From NCBI RefSeq assembly GCF_000940805.1, contig NZ_CP007142.1:1030593-1094592 (forward strand): DNA of 64,000 nucleotides, written 5' to 3'. The position numbers were made by a program, and so were the translations under genes. The stretch's first letter is position 1. Each line of letters begins with the position of its first letter. Positions 9,309 to 20,951 of this stretch are shown piece by piece. The DNA is from Gynuella sunshinyii YC6258. Lineage in GTDB: Bacteria; Pseudomonadota; Gammaproteobacteria; Pseudomonadales; Natronospirillaceae. A model generated the notes under the pieces. It did no database searches and was not told the origin of the DNA. It saw only the letters and a list, made by a program, of their open reading frames with translations.

Positions 9309-12300
9309 ATGCATGCAGGTCTATTTAATCCTCAGGAATTTCGAGATAACTGTGGTTTTGGTTTACTAGCCCATATGCAAGGGCAGGCCAGCCACGAGTT
9401 ATTACAAACAGCTATCGAATCATTAACATGTATGACCCATCGCGGTGGCATTGCGGCAGATGGTAAGACAGGTGACGGTTGCGGCCTTTTGATTCAGCGG
9501 CCTGATGCCTTTCTGCGTTCGGAAGCCAAAGCTCTGTTTAATGTTGAATTAGGGGAACGCTATGCTGTAGGCATGGTGTTCATGCATCCGGATACTGCCA
9601 TCTACAGTAAGGGTAAAGCTGCCTTGGCTCAGACCCTTACTGATCAGGGGCTTGAAGTCGTGGGCTGGCGGGAAGTACCCGTAAATCCAGATTGCCTTGG
9701 ACCAATGGCTTTGGCCTGTATGCCAAGAATTGAGCAGATATTTGTGGTTGGTAGTGGTCTGTCGGAGCAACAGTTTGCGGTTAAGTTATTCACGGCACGC
9801 CGAAAAGCAGAAATTGCTGTCGAAGAAAATTCAGATCATTTTTATATTTGCTCTCTGGCTGAACAGGTACTGTCCTATAAAGGGCTGATGATGCCTGTGG
9901 ACTTGCCTAGTTTCTATCCTGATCTGGGTAATCCCTTGGTTGAAACCGCTATTGTCGTATTCCATCAGCGTTTTTCGACCAATACCATGCCTCGCTGGCC
10001 CTTGGCCCAGCCGTTCCGGTTCCTCGCTCATAACGGTGAAATCAACACGATTCAGGGAAACCGTAATTGGGCCAGAGCCCGTGCGCCGAAATTCCAGACC
10101 GATCTGTTGCCAAATCTCGAAGAATTGCAGCCAGTCGTCAATATTACCGGCTCTGACTCGTCATCAATGGATAACATGCTGGATCTGCTACTGACTGGTG
10201 GAATGGATGTATTCCGTGCAGTAAGGACCATGATTCCGCCTGCCTGGCAGAACGTGGAGCATATCGATTCGGATCTAAAAGCGTTTTATGAACTTAACTC
10301 CATGCATATGGAACCATGGGATGGGCCGGCGGGTGTGGTATTGACGGATGGTCGTTATGCCATTTGTTTATTGGATCGTAATGGGCTGCGTCCAGCTCGC
10401 TGGATGATACATAAAAACGGATACATTACGCTGGCCTCAGAAATCGGTGTCTGGAATTACAAACCAGAAGACGTGATCTCCAAAGGTCGTGTTGGTCCCG
10501 GTCGGATTATGGCAGTGGATACTCACACTGGTGAGTTTCTCGAAACCGAAGAAATCGATAACCGTTTGAAGTCACGCTATCCATACAAGCAGTGGCTAAA
10601 AAAACATGCGGTACGGTTGCGTTCAAACCTGCAGCACTCAGAAGAAGCAGAAGGCGCATCTTTGTCTGCAGAGCAATTAAGTATTCACCAGAAAATGTTC
10701 CAGGTGACTCGCGAAGAGCGGGAGCAGGTATTGCGTTCATTGGCAGAAACCGGACAGGAAGCAGTGGGGTCTATGGGTGATGACGCACCTATGGCCGTAT
10801 TGTCGACCCGGGTTCGTCCTATGACAGACTATTTTCGTCAACAGTTTGCCCAGGTTACTAATCCGCCGATTGACCCGATTCGGGAATCTATTGTTATGTC
10901 TCTGGAGACCTGTCTTGGTCCTGAGCGTAATCTGTTTAATGTCACTGAGGATTGTGCCCGGCGGTTTATTCTGAGTTCGCCGGTGCTGTCGCCAATGAAG
11001 TATCAGGCGCTGTTGCATATTGATCGGGAAGAATTCAGCCACCGCGTCATTGATATTACTTATGATGCCAGTCAGGAAGTTCTGAAGGATGCTGTGATTC
11101 GAATTGCCGATCTGGCTGAACAAGCATCCAGAGAAGGCGTGGCCATTGTCATCCTGTCTGATCGCAATATCGAAGCTGGTCGTTTGCCGGTTCCCGCGGC
11201 AATGGCGACTGGCGCAGCTCACCATCGTCTGGTGGACAAGGGCTTGCGTTGCAATACCAATGTGGTGCTTGATACCGGCGCCATAAGAGATCCGCACCAG
11301 TTTGCGGTGGTGATCGGTTTTGGTGCCACGGCCGTATATCCGTATCTGGCCTATGAAGTGCTGGATAATATGATCAAAGCCGGGGACCTGATTGGTAATC
11401 CAACGGCCTTATATAAGAACTATCGTAAAGGCATCGATAAAGGGCTGTTCAAAATCATGTCGAAGATGGGAATTTCGACAGTGGCCTCTTATCGTGGAGC
11501 TCAATTGTTCGAGGCCGTGGGATTAAGCTCAGAGGTTGTGGGTATTTGTTTTAAAGGGGTTACCAGTCGTATCGAAGGTGCCCGGTTTGAACATTTTGAA
11601 CAGGATCTCAAGTTACTGGCCAAAGATGCTTTTAAAGCACGCAAGCCTATCCGCACCGGTGGTCTTCTGAAGTATGTTCACGATGGTGAATATCATGCTT
11701 TCAATCCGGATGTGGTCATGGCGATCCAGGATGCTGTACAGAACAACGATGCTGGGCGATATCGGGATTTTGCGGCGTTGGTCAATGAACGTCACCCCGC
11801 AACTCTCCGGGATTTATTCGCCTTAAATCCTCAAAAACGTATTCCGGTTTCAGAGGTAGAATCCGCTGAAAGTCTGTTGAAGCGTTTCGACACGGCAGCC
11901 ATGTCCTTGGGAGCATTGTCTCCCGAAGCTCATGAGGCATTGGCTGTTGCCATGAATGAAATGGGTGGTCGCTCAAACTCAGGAGAAGGTGGTGAGGACC
12001 CGGCCCGTCATGGCACTATTAAACGCTCCAAGATCAAACAGGTGGCTTCAGGGCGTTTTGGTGTGACTGCTGAGTATTTGGTTAATGCCGAAGTTATTCA
12101 GATCAAAGTTGCTCAGGGAGCCAAGCCAGGAGAAGGCGGTCAGTTACCGGGTGGTAAAGTTAATAAGCTAATTGCAACGCTACGCTTTGCTGTACCGGGT
12201 GTCACACTGATTTCTCCACCACCGCATCATGACATCTATTCTATCGAGGATCTGGCGCAGTTGATCTTCGATTTAAAACAAGTCAATCCTGAGGCGTTGA

Positions 12301-13763
12301 TTTCAGTAAAACTGGTCTCAGAGCCAGGTGTTGGAACCGTGGCCGCCGGTGTTGCCAAAGCGTACGCAGATTTGATTACCATCTCAGGCTACGACGGTGG
12401 TACCGCTGCCAGTCCGCTGACTTCCATCAAGCATGCCGGGTCGCCCTGGGAGCTTGGGCTGAGTGAAGCTCATCAGACTCTTCGTGGCAATGACCTTCGC
12501 GATAAGGTGCGGCTGCAGACAGATGGGGGGCTGAAAACCGGAATGGATGTCATAAAGGCTGCTATTCTCGGTGCCGAAAGTTTTGGTTTTGGCACTATTC
12601 CCATGGTTGCCCTTGGTTGTAAGTATCTGCGGATCTGTCACTTGAATAACTGTGCCACAGGGGTGGCGACTCAAGATGATGCGCTGCGGGCCAACCACTT
12701 CCGTGGGACTGTTGAAATGGTTAAAAACTATTTCCATTTTGTTGCAGAAGAAGTCAGAGAGCTGCTGGCAGAGTTAGGGTTCAGAACGCTTGAGGAAATC
12801 ATTGGCCATACTGAATTACTGACGGCTAAAAAAGGCGTGACGGATCGTCAGGCTTGTCTGGACCTGAGTCCGATCCTGTTCAGTGATCCGGTCATGAAAG
12901 ATAAACCGCACACTGTGCAAGTTCATCGAAATCAGCCATTTGATCAGGGTGAAAAAGCCGAACAAATGGTTGCTGAAGTCCTGCCTGCGATAGCTGAAAA
13001 AAGCGGCGGCACATTCAGTTTTGATGTTTGCAACTGTGATCGATCAATCGGAGCCAGAGTCTCCGGTGAAATTGCCCGGCGTTATGGCAATCAGGGGATG
13101 GTGGGGCAGCCGATCACGCTGAATCTGTCGGGGGTTGCCGGACAGAGTTTTGGTGTCTGGAATGCCGGTGGCTTACACATGATTCTGGATGGGGATGCCA
13201 ATGACTATGTTGGCAAAGGGATGACCGGCGGAAAATTGGTTATCCGGCCACCAAAAGGCAGTTCATTCAGTACACAAGAGACCTCCATTATCGGTAATAC
13301 CTGCTTGTACGGTGCGACAGGTGGACACCTTTATGCTGCAGGTACCGCGGGAGAACGTTTTGCTGTCCGAAACTCAGGAGCGCATGCGGTTGTAGAAGGT
13401 GCTGGAGATCACTGCTGCGAATATATGACTGGTGGAATGGTGGCTGTACTGGGTAAAACCGGCGGCAACTTTGGTGCAGGTATGACCGGTGGTTTCGCTT
13501 TTGTACTGGATCTCGATAATCGTTTTCCTGACCGTTACAACAGGGAGCTGGTGGATATTCACAGGGTCAGCTCTGAGGCCATGGAAGATTATCGCAAATA
13601 CCTGTATGAAGTGGTGGCTCAGCATACTGAAGAAACACGCAGTGCCTGGGGAGCAGAGCTGCTGGATAACTTCGATGACTATGTGTATCGCTTCTGGCTG
13701 GTAAAACCCAAAGCTGCCAGCTTGGAGCAGTTGTTAAGCAGTACCCGGGCTCGTCCGGAATAA
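9309..13763 (+). CDS. gltB: Glutamate synthase (NADPH) large subunit
   Basis: Makes two glutamates from glutamine and 2-oxoglutarate; with GltD it forms the cytoplasmic GOGAT of ammonium assimilation. The N-terminal class II amidotransferase starts after a 14-residue propeptide (DN before CGFGLL, Cys15 nucleophile). The central and FMN-binding synthase domain carries the [3Fe-4S] motif [12 protein letters not shown]. The C-terminal beta-helix has its GXXGG repeats ([12 protein letters not shown] region). I chose ATG 9309 ([11 protein letters not shown]) because GAGAG lies eight bases upstream and it matches the family N-terminus; ATG 9294 is an in-frame alternative without a good ribosome site. 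About 1484 residues, full length. Confidence 0.97.
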   Translation: MHAGLFNPQEFRDNCGFGLLAHMQGQASHELLQTAIESLTCMTHRGGIAADGKTGDGCGLLIQRPDAFLRSEAKALFNVELGERYAVGMVFMHPDTAIYSKGKAALAQTLTDQGLEVVGWREVPVNPDCLGPMALACMPRIEQIFVVGSGLSEQQFAVKLFTARRKAEIAVEENSDHFYICSLAEQVLSYKGLMMPVDLPSFYPDLGNPLVETAIVVFHQRFSTNTMPRWPLAQPFRFLAHNGEINTIQGNRNWARARAPKFQTDLLPNLEELQPVVNITGSDSSSMDNMLDLLLTGGMDVFRAVRTMIPPAWQNVEHIDSDLKAFYELNSMHMEPWDGPAGVVLTDGRYAICLLDRNGLRPARWMIHKNGYITLASEIGVWNYKPEDVISKGRVGPGRIMAVDTHTGEFLETEEIDNRLKSRYPYKQWLKKHAVRLRSNLQHSEEAEGASLSAEQLSIHQKMFQVTREEREQVLRSLAETGQEAVGSMGDDAPMAVLSTRVRPMTDYFRQQFAQVTNPPIDPIRESIVMSLETCLGPERNLFNVTEDCARRFILSSPVLSPMKYQALLHIDREEFSHRVIDITYDASQEVLKDAVIRIADLAEQASREGVAIVILSDRNIEAGRLPVPAAMATGAAHHRLVDKGLRCNTNVVLDTGAIRDPHQFAVVIGFGATAVYPYLAYEVLDNMIKAGDLIGNPTALYKNYRKGIDKGLFKIMSKMGISTVASYRGAQLFEAVGLSSEVVGICFKGVTSRIEGARFEHFEQDLKLLAKDAFKARKPIRTGGLLKYVHDGEYHAFNPDVVMAIQDAVQNNDAGRYRDFAALVNERHPATLRDLFALNPQKRIPVSEVESAESLLKRFDTAAMSLGALSPEAHEALAVAMNEMGGRSNSGEGGEDPARHGTIKRSKIKQVASGRFGVTAEYLVNAEVIQIKVAQGAKPGEGGQLPGGKVNKLIATLRFAVPGVTLISPPPHHDIYSIEDLAQLIFDLKQVNPEALISVKLVSEPGVGTVAAGVAKAYADLITISGYDGGTAASPLTSIKHAGSPWELGLSEAHQTLRGNDLRDKVRLQTDGGLKTGMDVIKAAILGAESFGFGTIPMVALGCKYLRICHLNNCATGVATQDDALRANHFRGTVEMVKNYFHFVAEEVRELLAELGFRTLEEIIGHTELLTAKKGVTDRQACLDLSPILFSDPVMKDKPHTVQVHRNQPFDQGEKAEQMVAEVLPAIAEKSGGTFSFDVCNCDRSIGARVSGEIARRYGNQGMVGQPITLNLSGVAGQSFGVWNAGGLHMILDGDANDYVGKGMTGGKLVIRPPKGSSFSTQETSIIGNTCLYGATGGHLYAAGTAGERFAVRNSGAHAVVEGAGDHCCEYMTGGMVAVLGKTGGNFGAGMTGGFAFVLDLDNRFPDRYNRELVDIHRVSSEAMEDYRKYLYEVVAQHTEETRSAWGAELLDNFDDYVYRFWLVKPKAASLEQLLSSTRARPE

Positions 13764-13779
13764 CTGATATCTGACTTAG

Positions 13780-15213
<1,434 letters not shown>

Positions 15214-15239
15214 TTATCAAAAATTGTTATTCATTCTGA

Positions 15240-15267
15240 AAAAAACGCGACTATGTCGCGTTTTTTT
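15240..15267 (+). terminator. Rho-independent terminator after gltBD
   Basis: Six-base perfect stem CGCGAC (15246-15251) and GTCGCG (15255-15260) with a TAT loop, preceded by an A run and followed by seven T. Classic shape, 30 bases after the gltD stop. Confidence 0.9.
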
Positions 15268-15369
15268 ATTTGTGCTCTGCTTGTTTTGTTAGCTGGTTTA
15301 TATACTCGATGCAGGTAAAAAGATGTGCACTTAAAAATGTTAGACAGTTAACAAAAAAAAGGCAGAGAC

Positions 15370-17052
15370 ATGCGAGTGATATATAGATTTTCTTCAATTC
15401 TGTTTTTGGTAGTTACTATGCTATTTTCCGGTTGTAATGTTGATATAACATCCGGAGATCAGAGTGATTCTGGGAATGATCAGAATCACTCTGATCAAAG
15501 TAATGATAACGGCAATAATGATGCTTCCAATGATACAGGAGGCTCCAGTGGCAGTGGATCTGCAGGCAGTGGTGGCGAGGGCGGTCAGGGTGGATCCGAT
15601 ACCGGAAATGATAATGGTGACAATGGAAATGATACCGGTACTGGCGACAATAATAACACTGGTGGTGATACTGGCAGTGGTGGCGAGGGCGATCAGGGGG
15701 GATCTGATACCGGAAATGACAATGGTGACAATGGAGATGATACCGGTACTGGCGACAACAATAACACTGGAGGTGATACTGGTAACGGTGGCTCGACAGG
15801 AAATGATGGTAACGGTGGATCAGGTGATAACACTGAAACGCCTGATATAACAGGTCGATATAACATCGTTTCATCTCTAAGTGGTCTATACATGGATGTT
15901 GCTGAAAAAAGTACCGACAATGGTGCCAACATTCTTCAATTCAGTTATACCGGCGCTAATAATCAGAAATTTGATATCAAGCTAATGGATGATGGCAGTT
16001 ACTCTATAAGAGCCGTTCATAGTGGTAAATCACTGGATGTATATAATTACTCCACCGAAGATGGGGCAGAGTTGCTGCAATGGACCTTTAACGCAACAGA
16101 TAATCAGCGCTGGCATATTGATAATGTTGGTAATGATTTGTATTCAATTACTTCTGTTCTGAGTAATAAAGTGGTTTCTGTCTGGCAGAACAATACCGAG
16201 GCCGGTGGTGATATTAGAATGAATACATGGAAGGGTGAGAGTGGGCAGAAATGGTCGCTGGTTCCCGTATCAGTGGACGATGGATCGTATGAACCACCGG
16301 TTGGGACGGACAGCTCGGCAGGTTGTGGTGTTACTACTTCATTGTCATCCGGCCGTCATTCCATGGATGTTAATGGTCAAAAGCGGGAATATATTCTCGA
16401 TATCCCAGGTAATTATGATAGCAACAAACCCTATCGGCTTATCTTCGGCTGGCATTGGTTGGGTGGTTCTGCTGATAATGTTGCAAATGGTGCCTATTAC
16501 GGTTTGAAAGACCTTTCGAATGGTTCAGCGATCTTTGTAGCAGCAGATCGATATGTATCGCCTAATGGTGAAGATGATAACGGATGGCCGAATACCAATG
16601 GCCGTGATATGAACTTTCTGCGAGCCATGCTTGAGCAGTTCGAAAACGAACTCTGTGTTGATAAGAACCGGATTTTTTCCGTTGGCTGGAGTTACGGTGG
16701 CATGATGTCTTTTGCGGTCGGTCATGAAATGGCCGGAGTGTTTCGCGCCATTGCACCAATGTCCGGAGCACTTTGGACACCCTATAGCGACAGTGGAAAA
16801 CCGATGGCAGCATGGATCGCGCATGGCATCTATGACGATTTCGTCGGATACGACAATGGTGTGGCCGCCAAAGATAGTTATGTTGCTGCCAATCATTGCT
16901 CGAATACAACCTTACCGGTCGAACCATCACCTTGTGTGGAATATCAGGGGTGTGACGCTGGGTATCCAGTTGTGTGGTGTCCATGGTCTGGCGGACATTC
17001 GACGCCACCTTTCCAATCCTCAGCAATTTGGACGTTTTTTAGTCAGTTTTAA
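15370..17052 (+). CDS. Secreted lipoprotein with ricin-type lectin and CE1/PHB-depolymerase-like esterase domains
   Basis: Predicted exported carbohydrate-active esterase, probably a feruloyl/acetyl-xylan type enzyme. Residues 1-22 are a lipoprotein signal with lipobox FSGC. A Gly/Asp/Asn-rich linker (about 30-160) contains two 36-residue tandem copies. A ricin-B/CBM13-like lectin domain follows (about 162-299; QKFDI, QRWHI and QKWSL mark three QxW-type lobes). The C-terminal alpha/beta hydrolase (about 318-560) has nucleophile Ser441 in GWSYGG, likely Asp489 in HGIYDD and His543 in SGGHS, and several Cys that could form disulfides. The substrate is not determinable from sequence. It is monocistronic, between terminator-like hairpins. 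Confidence 0.8.
   Translation: MRVIYRFSSILFLVVTMLFSGCNVDITSGDQSDSGNDQNHSDQSNDNGNNDASNDTGGSSGSGSAGSGGEGGQGGSDTGNDNGDNGNDTGTGDNNNTGGDTGSGGEGDQGGSDTGNDNGDNGDDTGTGDNNNTGGDTGNGGSTGNDGNGGSGDNTETPDITGRYNIVSSLSGLYMDVAEKSTDNGANILQFSYTGANNQKFDIKLMDDGSYSIRAVHSGKSLDVYNYSTEDGAELLQWTFNATDNQRWHIDNVGNDLYSITSVLSNKVVSVWQNNTEAGGDIRMNTWKGESGQKWSLVPVSVDDGSYEPPVGTDSSAGCGVTTSLSSGRHSMDVNGQKREYILDIPGNYDSNKPYRLIFGWHWLGGSADNVANGAYYGLKDLSNGSAIFVAADRYVSPNGEDDNGWPNTNGRDMNFLRAMLEQFENELCVDKNRIFSVGWSYGGMMSFAVGHEMAGVFRAIAPMSGALWTPYSDSGKPMAAWIAHGIYDDFVGYDNGVAAKDSYVAANHCSNTTLPVEPSPCVEYQGCDAGYPVVWCPWSGGHSTPPFQSSAIWTFFSQF
15571..15786 (+). repeat. Two tandem 108-base copies in the esterase linker
   Basis: Copy one starts at 15571 and copy two at 15679; both encode GGEGxQGGSDTGNDNGDNG and then xDTGTGDNNNTGGDTG. 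They differ at only a handful of positions, so the duplication looks recent. In frame; it extends the flexible Gly/Asp/Asn linker by 36 residues. Confidence 0.92.
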
Positions 17053-17395
17053 TTTTCAAAGAAGTCGGCAGGAGACAAGGAGGTCTCTGCCAGTATTTCT
17101 GCTATCCGTCAAAGCCAAATTACGGCGTTCTTTTTAAACTCATTGAACATATTCTGAGTTTTTCCGCTCTCACAATCCTTACTGTGACGTAAGTGACATT
17201 TAAGGTCGAAGTCTGTCGTATTGCATAACGATTAACACTCTAACGTCGGTCATTTGATAACCCCAAAAAGAAAAAATACGATTTGATCTCGTTTTTGATG
17301 GAACTGAGTATGCTTTTTTTGGCGGGTTTATATTTTTTATAGTATGTTGACGCCTTCAGTCTTCATGGACGTATAACTTGATGAAGGGCAGGCTT
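17053..17395 (+). other. Intergenic region between the two lipoprotein genes
   Basis: About 340 bases with no convincing ORF. It holds the imperfect hairpin at 17067-17091 and an AT-rich stretch just upstream of the next gene that may carry its promoter. Nothing else recognisable. Confidence 0.5.
17067..17091 (+). terminator. Imperfect hairpin after the esterase gene
   Basis: GGCAGGAGAC pairs with GTCTCTGCC with one bulged G and a loop of six. It lies 15 bases after the stop but lacks a clear T run, so it could be a terminator or merely a 3'-end hairpin. Confidence 0.4.
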
Positions 17396-19042
17396 ATGCA
17401 ACTCTTGTTTAGATTTTCCTCAATCTTTTTCCTGGTAGCGACGCTGTTTGTCTCTGGCTGTGGTGGTGACTCTGTTTATGGCGATGACGGTACAACATCA
17501 TCTGGTGGTGGTGATGGCGGCAGCGGTGACGGTGGTGGTACTGATGGCGGCGGAACTGGTTCTGGAGCTGAAGGTATCAGCTACTTGCCCTTGATGGTAT
17601 TGGAGCGGCATAAAGAGTTTTCAGGGTCAGATCAAGATGATTTTTTTCAGGGAGAAGGCACGGATCCTTATATATGGCATTACATGGTTAACCCGGTAGA
17701 TGCGGCCACATTGGCACCTGTTTCTACGGCAACAGAGTCGGACTTTCTGACCACGGTATCTGCTGATGGTGATGATCCGGAGTCTATTTCGTCTGAAAGT
17801 TTTCCCATGCTGCAGAAAGTTGTAGGTAACCCTATCACCCTGAATACCGCGCTGGTCTTTGATTTATCAGGTAGTACAGATGATTTAACAGATAATGAGA
17901 TTGATAAATTAATTGCTGAACTCAAAGATTACCTATCCAAAGCCAGGGCCAGCAGTAATTCCACCATTAAGAATCAAATTTTTACGGTTTGGACTTTTTC
18001 AGATGAAGGTACTGAACTCACCAGTGGCTTCACACCCAATAACGGTACCAATATCGAAGCAGTGTTGGATTCTGTGGCAACCTCCCTAAAAACAGAATTT
18101 TCGCTAACCACTAATTTATACCGTGGTGTGATAGAAGCGATGGGACGATATCGTGACAATGAAGACGATCCAATTTATAACTTCCGGGATGATGGTGACA
18201 ATGACTTGGTTGACCGTATAACCGCCAATGGCATTAATCTGAGTCAGCTGATTTTGTTTTCCACCGGCAAACACACGGCATATCAGTCCACATTTAATAA
18301 GGAGTTGATTGAGGATGCGATTGAGTCACAGTCACTGCTGAGGTACCCAGGAACAACGGCTACCAACTTGAGCATTGATGAAATGGATCTGCTAAAAAAA
18401 CCGGTGTTTTACTATGTACCTAAAGGACAGTTCGCAGTCGCAGAGCAGGATGCGACTCTGGCAGAAAACTCCGAAGTGGTCAGAACAATCGATCTGGCGC
18501 AAAGCACTGTGGATTTTGCAGATACCCTGATACAGGATCAGATTCGGGCTATCACAGATCGCGTAACAGCGGATAACCAGTACGTATATCGGTTTGCTTT
18601 CACCGGTCGGGAAGGAGATTTTACGGTTGTCTTTTCATCCAATAGTGCGGGTAATAGTTTCTCATTGACCTCTAAAGTTTCAACAATAAAGGACCCAACA
18701 GATGAAAAGTACGTCCCTCCGTTGGGAACGCCTTATGAAGAACTGGCTACTGTTTTGGAAGTTACCGGAGCAAATGATGCCTATATCGCTAACGCCGATC
18801 CGGTTGCGGGGACAAATAGGGTCTCGATTTCGGATGTAAATCGGTTTTATCCGAAATTAAGATGGGTAGACGGTATACAGAGTCCATCGTTTACCTGGGT
18901 TTCTAGACCGGCCAGCTCTGAGGTGAATCCCGATGGATCTGTGACGGTTAATGCTATCAGTGGATCCTCGGAAACATTGACCTTGAGATACACTGGTGGG
19001 GGTATTTCAACCGGGGATCTGAGTATTACTTTGGTGCCTTAA
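17396..19042 (+). CDS. Secreted lipoprotein with von Willebrand factor A-like domain
   Basis: Function unknown. The signal peptide ends at the lipobox VSGC and closely resembles that of the upstream esterase (both contain RFSSI, then FLV). A Gly/Asp-rich linker precedes a VWA-like domain with a MIDAS-type DLSGS at residues 156-160 and a predicted alternating strand/helix pattern to about residue 390. The C-terminus (from about 430) looks like a beta-rich Ig-like module. I chose ATG 17396 because AAGGG lies at 17384-17388 and the signal then matches its neighbour; ATG 17381 is also in frame. 548 residues. Might bind a protein or carbohydrate surface in a metal-dependent way; this is inference. 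Confidence 0.65.
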   Translation: MQLLFRFSSIFFLVATLFVSGCGGDSVYGDDGTTSSGGGDGGSGDGGGTDGGGTGSGAEGISYLPLMVLERHKEFSGSDQDDFFQGEGTDPYIWHYMVNPVDAATLAPVSTATESDFLTTVSADGDDPESISSESFPMLQKVVGNPITLNTALVFDLSGSTDDLTDNEIDKLIAELKDYLSKARASSNSTIKNQIFTVWTFSDEGTELTSGFTPNNGTNIEAVLDSVATSLKTEFSLTTNLYRGVIEAMGRYRDNEDDPIYNFRDDGDNDLVDRITANGINLSQLILFSTGKHTAYQSTFNKELIEDAIESQSLLRYPGTTATNLSIDEMDLLKKPVFYYVPKGQFAVAEQDATLAENSEVVRTIDLAQSTVDFADTLIQDQIRAITDRVTADNQYVYRFAFTGREGDFTVVFSSNSAGNSFSLTSKVSTIKDPTDEKYVPPLGTPYEELATVLEVTGANDAYIANADPVAGTNRVSISDVNRFYPKLRWVDGIQSPSFTWVSRPASSEVNPDGSVTVNAISGSSETLTLRYTGGGISTGDLSITLVP

Positions 19043-19060
19043 GGTATCATCGATTGCTTG

Positions 19061-19098
19061 CCTCCCAACCAAATACGAAATAAAAGTTGGTTGGGGGG
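19061..19098 (+). terminator. Terminator-like hairpin after the VWA lipoprotein
   Basis: CCTCCCAACCAA (19061-19072) pairs with TTGGTTGGGGGG (19087-19098) with one G-T wobble. It lies 18 bases after the stop; the T run is weak (GAATTTTC further on). Confidence 0.6.
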
Positions 19099-19208
19099 TG
19101 AATTTTCAGCTGGCTGTGAGCTTTTCGATCTCATTCTGATCATCCTTTTGGCCACCGTCTAAGAATGTTTGCTTCATCTCAAAATGGCTTTTCGCTTTAG
19201 CTCTCAAG

Positions 19209-19241
19209 AGAATTTTCGTTACAATGCAGCGCGAAAATTCT
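19209..19241 (+). promoter_or_regulatory. Inverted repeat flanking the putative hemE -10 box
   Basis: AGAATTTTCG (19209-19218) and CGAAAATTCT (19232-19241) are a perfect ten-base inverted repeat separated by 13 bases. Those bases include TACAAT (19220-19225), the best -10 candidate for hemE, whose ATG is at 19258. It could be an operator over the promoter or a hairpin at the mRNA 5' end. Confidence 0.5.
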
Positions 19242-19257
19242 ACAAGAGCCTATTCTG

Positions 19258-20322
19258 ATGTCAGAACTCAAAAATGACCGTTTCCTGAAAGCCCTTCTTC
19301 GTCAACCGGTGGATCGAACGCCTGTCTGGATGATGCGTCAGGCCGGGCGCTATTTGCCAGAATACCGCGCTACACGGGAACGGGCCGGGGATTTCCTGAG
19401 TCTATGTAAAAATGCAGATCTGGCATGTGAAGTCACTTTGCAGCCCTTGGAGCGTTATGCTCTGGATGCTGCTATTTTGTTTTCGGATATTCTGACGATT
19501 CCTGATGCTATGGGGTTGGGTCTTTATTTTGAAGCGGGAGAGGGGCCCAGGTTCAAAAAGGTTATTCGAACGGCTGCCGATGTACAGTCGTTGACAGTGC
19601 TCAACACTGCTGCAGATCTGGATTATGTTTTGAATGCGGTCAAAACGATTCGCCGGGAATTGAATGGCCGGGTGCCATTGATCGGATTCAGTGGCAGTCC
19701 CTGGACTCTGGCAACCTACATGATCGAAGGAGGCAGCTCGAAGGAATTCCGTTACAGCAAAGGGATGCTCTACAGTGATCCGCAAACCCTGCACGCACTG
19801 CTCGACATACTGGCTGATTCCGTCATTGATTACCTGAATGCTCAGATCCAGGCTGGGGCGCAGGCGGTACAGATATTTGATACCTGGGGTGGGGCGTTAG
19901 CTCACGATGCCTATCTGGAATTCTCTCTGCAATATATGCAGAAAATTGTCGCAGGCCTGATACGCAGTCATGAAGGGCGTGAGGTTCCTGTTATTTTATT
20001 TACCAAGGGTGCAGGCCAATGGCTATCGGCCATGGCTGATACCGGCGCTGATGCTCTAGGGCTCGACTGGACTACAGACCTGAGTCAGGCCAGGCAGCAG
20101 GTAGGCCATAAGGTGGCGTTACAAGGGAATATGGATCCAGCTGTTCTATATGGTTCCAAAGAAAAAATTCACCACGAAGTCAGCAGAATTCTGGCGGCAT
20201 ATGGAAGTGGCAGTGGACACGTTTTCAACCTTGGTCATGGTATTCAACAGTTTGTGGATCCTGATCATGCGAAGGCGTTTATCGATGCTGTTGTTGAATT
20301 GAGTCCGCAATATCATGTTTAA
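19258..20322 (+). CDS. hemE: Uroporphyrinogen decarboxylase
   Basis: Decarboxylates the four acetate groups of uroporphyrinogen III to give coproporphyrinogen III in heme synthesis; cytoplasmic. The N-terminal signature [15 protein letters not shown] and the second signature [17 protein letters not shown] are intact, as is the LDWT segment near the active site and the C-terminal FNLGHGI. 354 residues, standard. Monocistronic by position, between a terminator-like hairpin and a 94-base gap to the next small ORF. Confidence 0.97.
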   Translation: MSELKNDRFLKALLRQPVDRTPVWMMRQAGRYLPEYRATRERAGDFLSLCKNADLACEVTLQPLERYALDAAILFSDILTIPDAMGLGLYFEAGEGPRFKKVIRTAADVQSLTVLNTAADLDYVLNAVKTIRRELNGRVPLIGFSGSPWTLATYMIEGGSSKEFRYSKGMLYSDPQTLHALLDILADSVIDYLNAQIQAGAQAVQIFDTWGGALAHDAYLEFSLQYMQKIVAGLIRSHEGREVPVILFTKGAGQWLSAMADTGADALGLDWTTDLSQARQQVGHKVALQGNMDPAVLYGSKEKIHHEVSRILAAYGSGSGHVFNLGHGIQQFVDPDHAKAFIDAVVELSPQYHV

Positions 20323-20416
20323 ATAGGCATATAAATATAACAAAAAGCTTGATCCGTTTTTTCACCTGAATTATTCTGCGACCACGATTCGCATTATTCG
20401 CCGATGGAGGCATTTC

Positions 20417-20554
20417 ATGATCAATTTCCAGCTTAAAACAAGCGCAGCTGCAAACGCTGGCTCTGTTGCTGGCATGGTGATGACATGCCGACAAAGCCCA
20501 GCATTGCATTGCAATAGCAATTCAGCTTTTCACATCCGCGAGTCGTTAATCTGA
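20417..20554 (+). CDS. Possible 45-residue small protein
   Basis: ATG at 20417 is preceded by a near-perfect ribosome site GGAGG (20406-20410, spacing six). The frame runs 45 codons to TGA (20552-20554), giving MINFQLKTSAAANAGSVAGM and then a Cys-containing tail. I do not recognise the product. The stretch also contains two short inverted repeats (20471-20489 and 20503-20515), so it may be a leader or structured RNA rather than a coding gene. The strong Shine-Dalgarno sequence is the main argument for translation. Confidence 0.35.
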   Translation: MINFQLKTSAAANAGSVAGMVMTCRQSPALHCNSNSAFHIRESLI

Positions 20555-20564
20555 AATTAACTTG

Positions 20565-20586
20565 AACCGCGGAAATGACCGCGGTT
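20565..20586 (+). terminator. GC-rich hairpin between two small ORFs
   Basis: AACCGCGG (20565-20572) and CCGCGGTT (20579-20586) form a perfect eight-base stem with an AAATGA loop. Only three T follow, so it may act as an attenuator or processing site rather than a full terminator. Confidence 0.5.
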
Positions 20587-20686
20587 TGAGATCGATTTGA
20601 TATCTTCCTCAATAAACTAAATCGTATCCCGATTTCCGTCGTCATTTCCCGGTGTGTTTATCTAAACTAAACCAGGAGAAATGAAA

Positions 20687-20917
20687 ATGTTTTTGAAATC
20701 AATCCGTGAACATTTTGAACTACGTCTTGAGCGTCATCGTCAACTGAAAAAAATTGCTCGTATCCGCTATCAGACTCAGGGATTATCCGAACACCTGCGC
20801 AATGATATTAACCTTGATGGTTATCTGGCTAAATTGCATCAGGAATCGAGCTTTAAAGCGCCGAAGAAAAATGTCATTTATCTTGAAAGGGTGCATAAGA
20901 AACGAGCCAGTCCCTGA
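20687..20917 (+). CDS. Small basic protein, weakly DUF1127-like
   Basis: Function unknown. The start is chosen at ATG 20687, eight bases after AGGAG (20674-20678); the in-frame ATG at 20681 is too close to that site. The 76-residue product is rich in Arg, Lys and His with predicted helices, and the segment LSEHLRNDINLDG recalls the C-terminal LxxxLRDIGL pattern of DUF1127 proteins. That similarity is by eye and weak. No signal peptide or membrane segment. It is convergent with the tat operon and shares a hairpin with it. Confidence 0.6.
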   Translation: MFLKSIREHFELRLERHRQLKKIARIRYQTQGLSEHLRNDINLDGYLAKLHQESSFKAPKKNVIYLERVHKKRASP

Positions 20918-20923
20918 TCAGAT

Positions 20924-20951
20924 GCGGAAGAAGGAAGCTCCCTTCTTCCGC
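20924..20951. terminator. Hairpin shared by the small gene and tatC
   Basis: GCGGAAGAAGG (20924-20934) and CCTTCTTCCGC (20941-20951) form a perfect 11-base stem with a six-base loop between two convergent genes. On the plus strand TAATTTT follows. Its last base is part of the tatC stop codon. Confidence 0.75.

Noticed and set aside
10737-11297. 186-residue minus-strand ORF inside gltB
   Set aside because: Antisense to gltB, low-complexity composition and no family features.
15464-15850. 128-residue Met/Ile-rich ORF in the esterase linker
   Set aside because: Frame-shifted reading of the Gly/Asp repeat region; repetitive composition explains the open frame.
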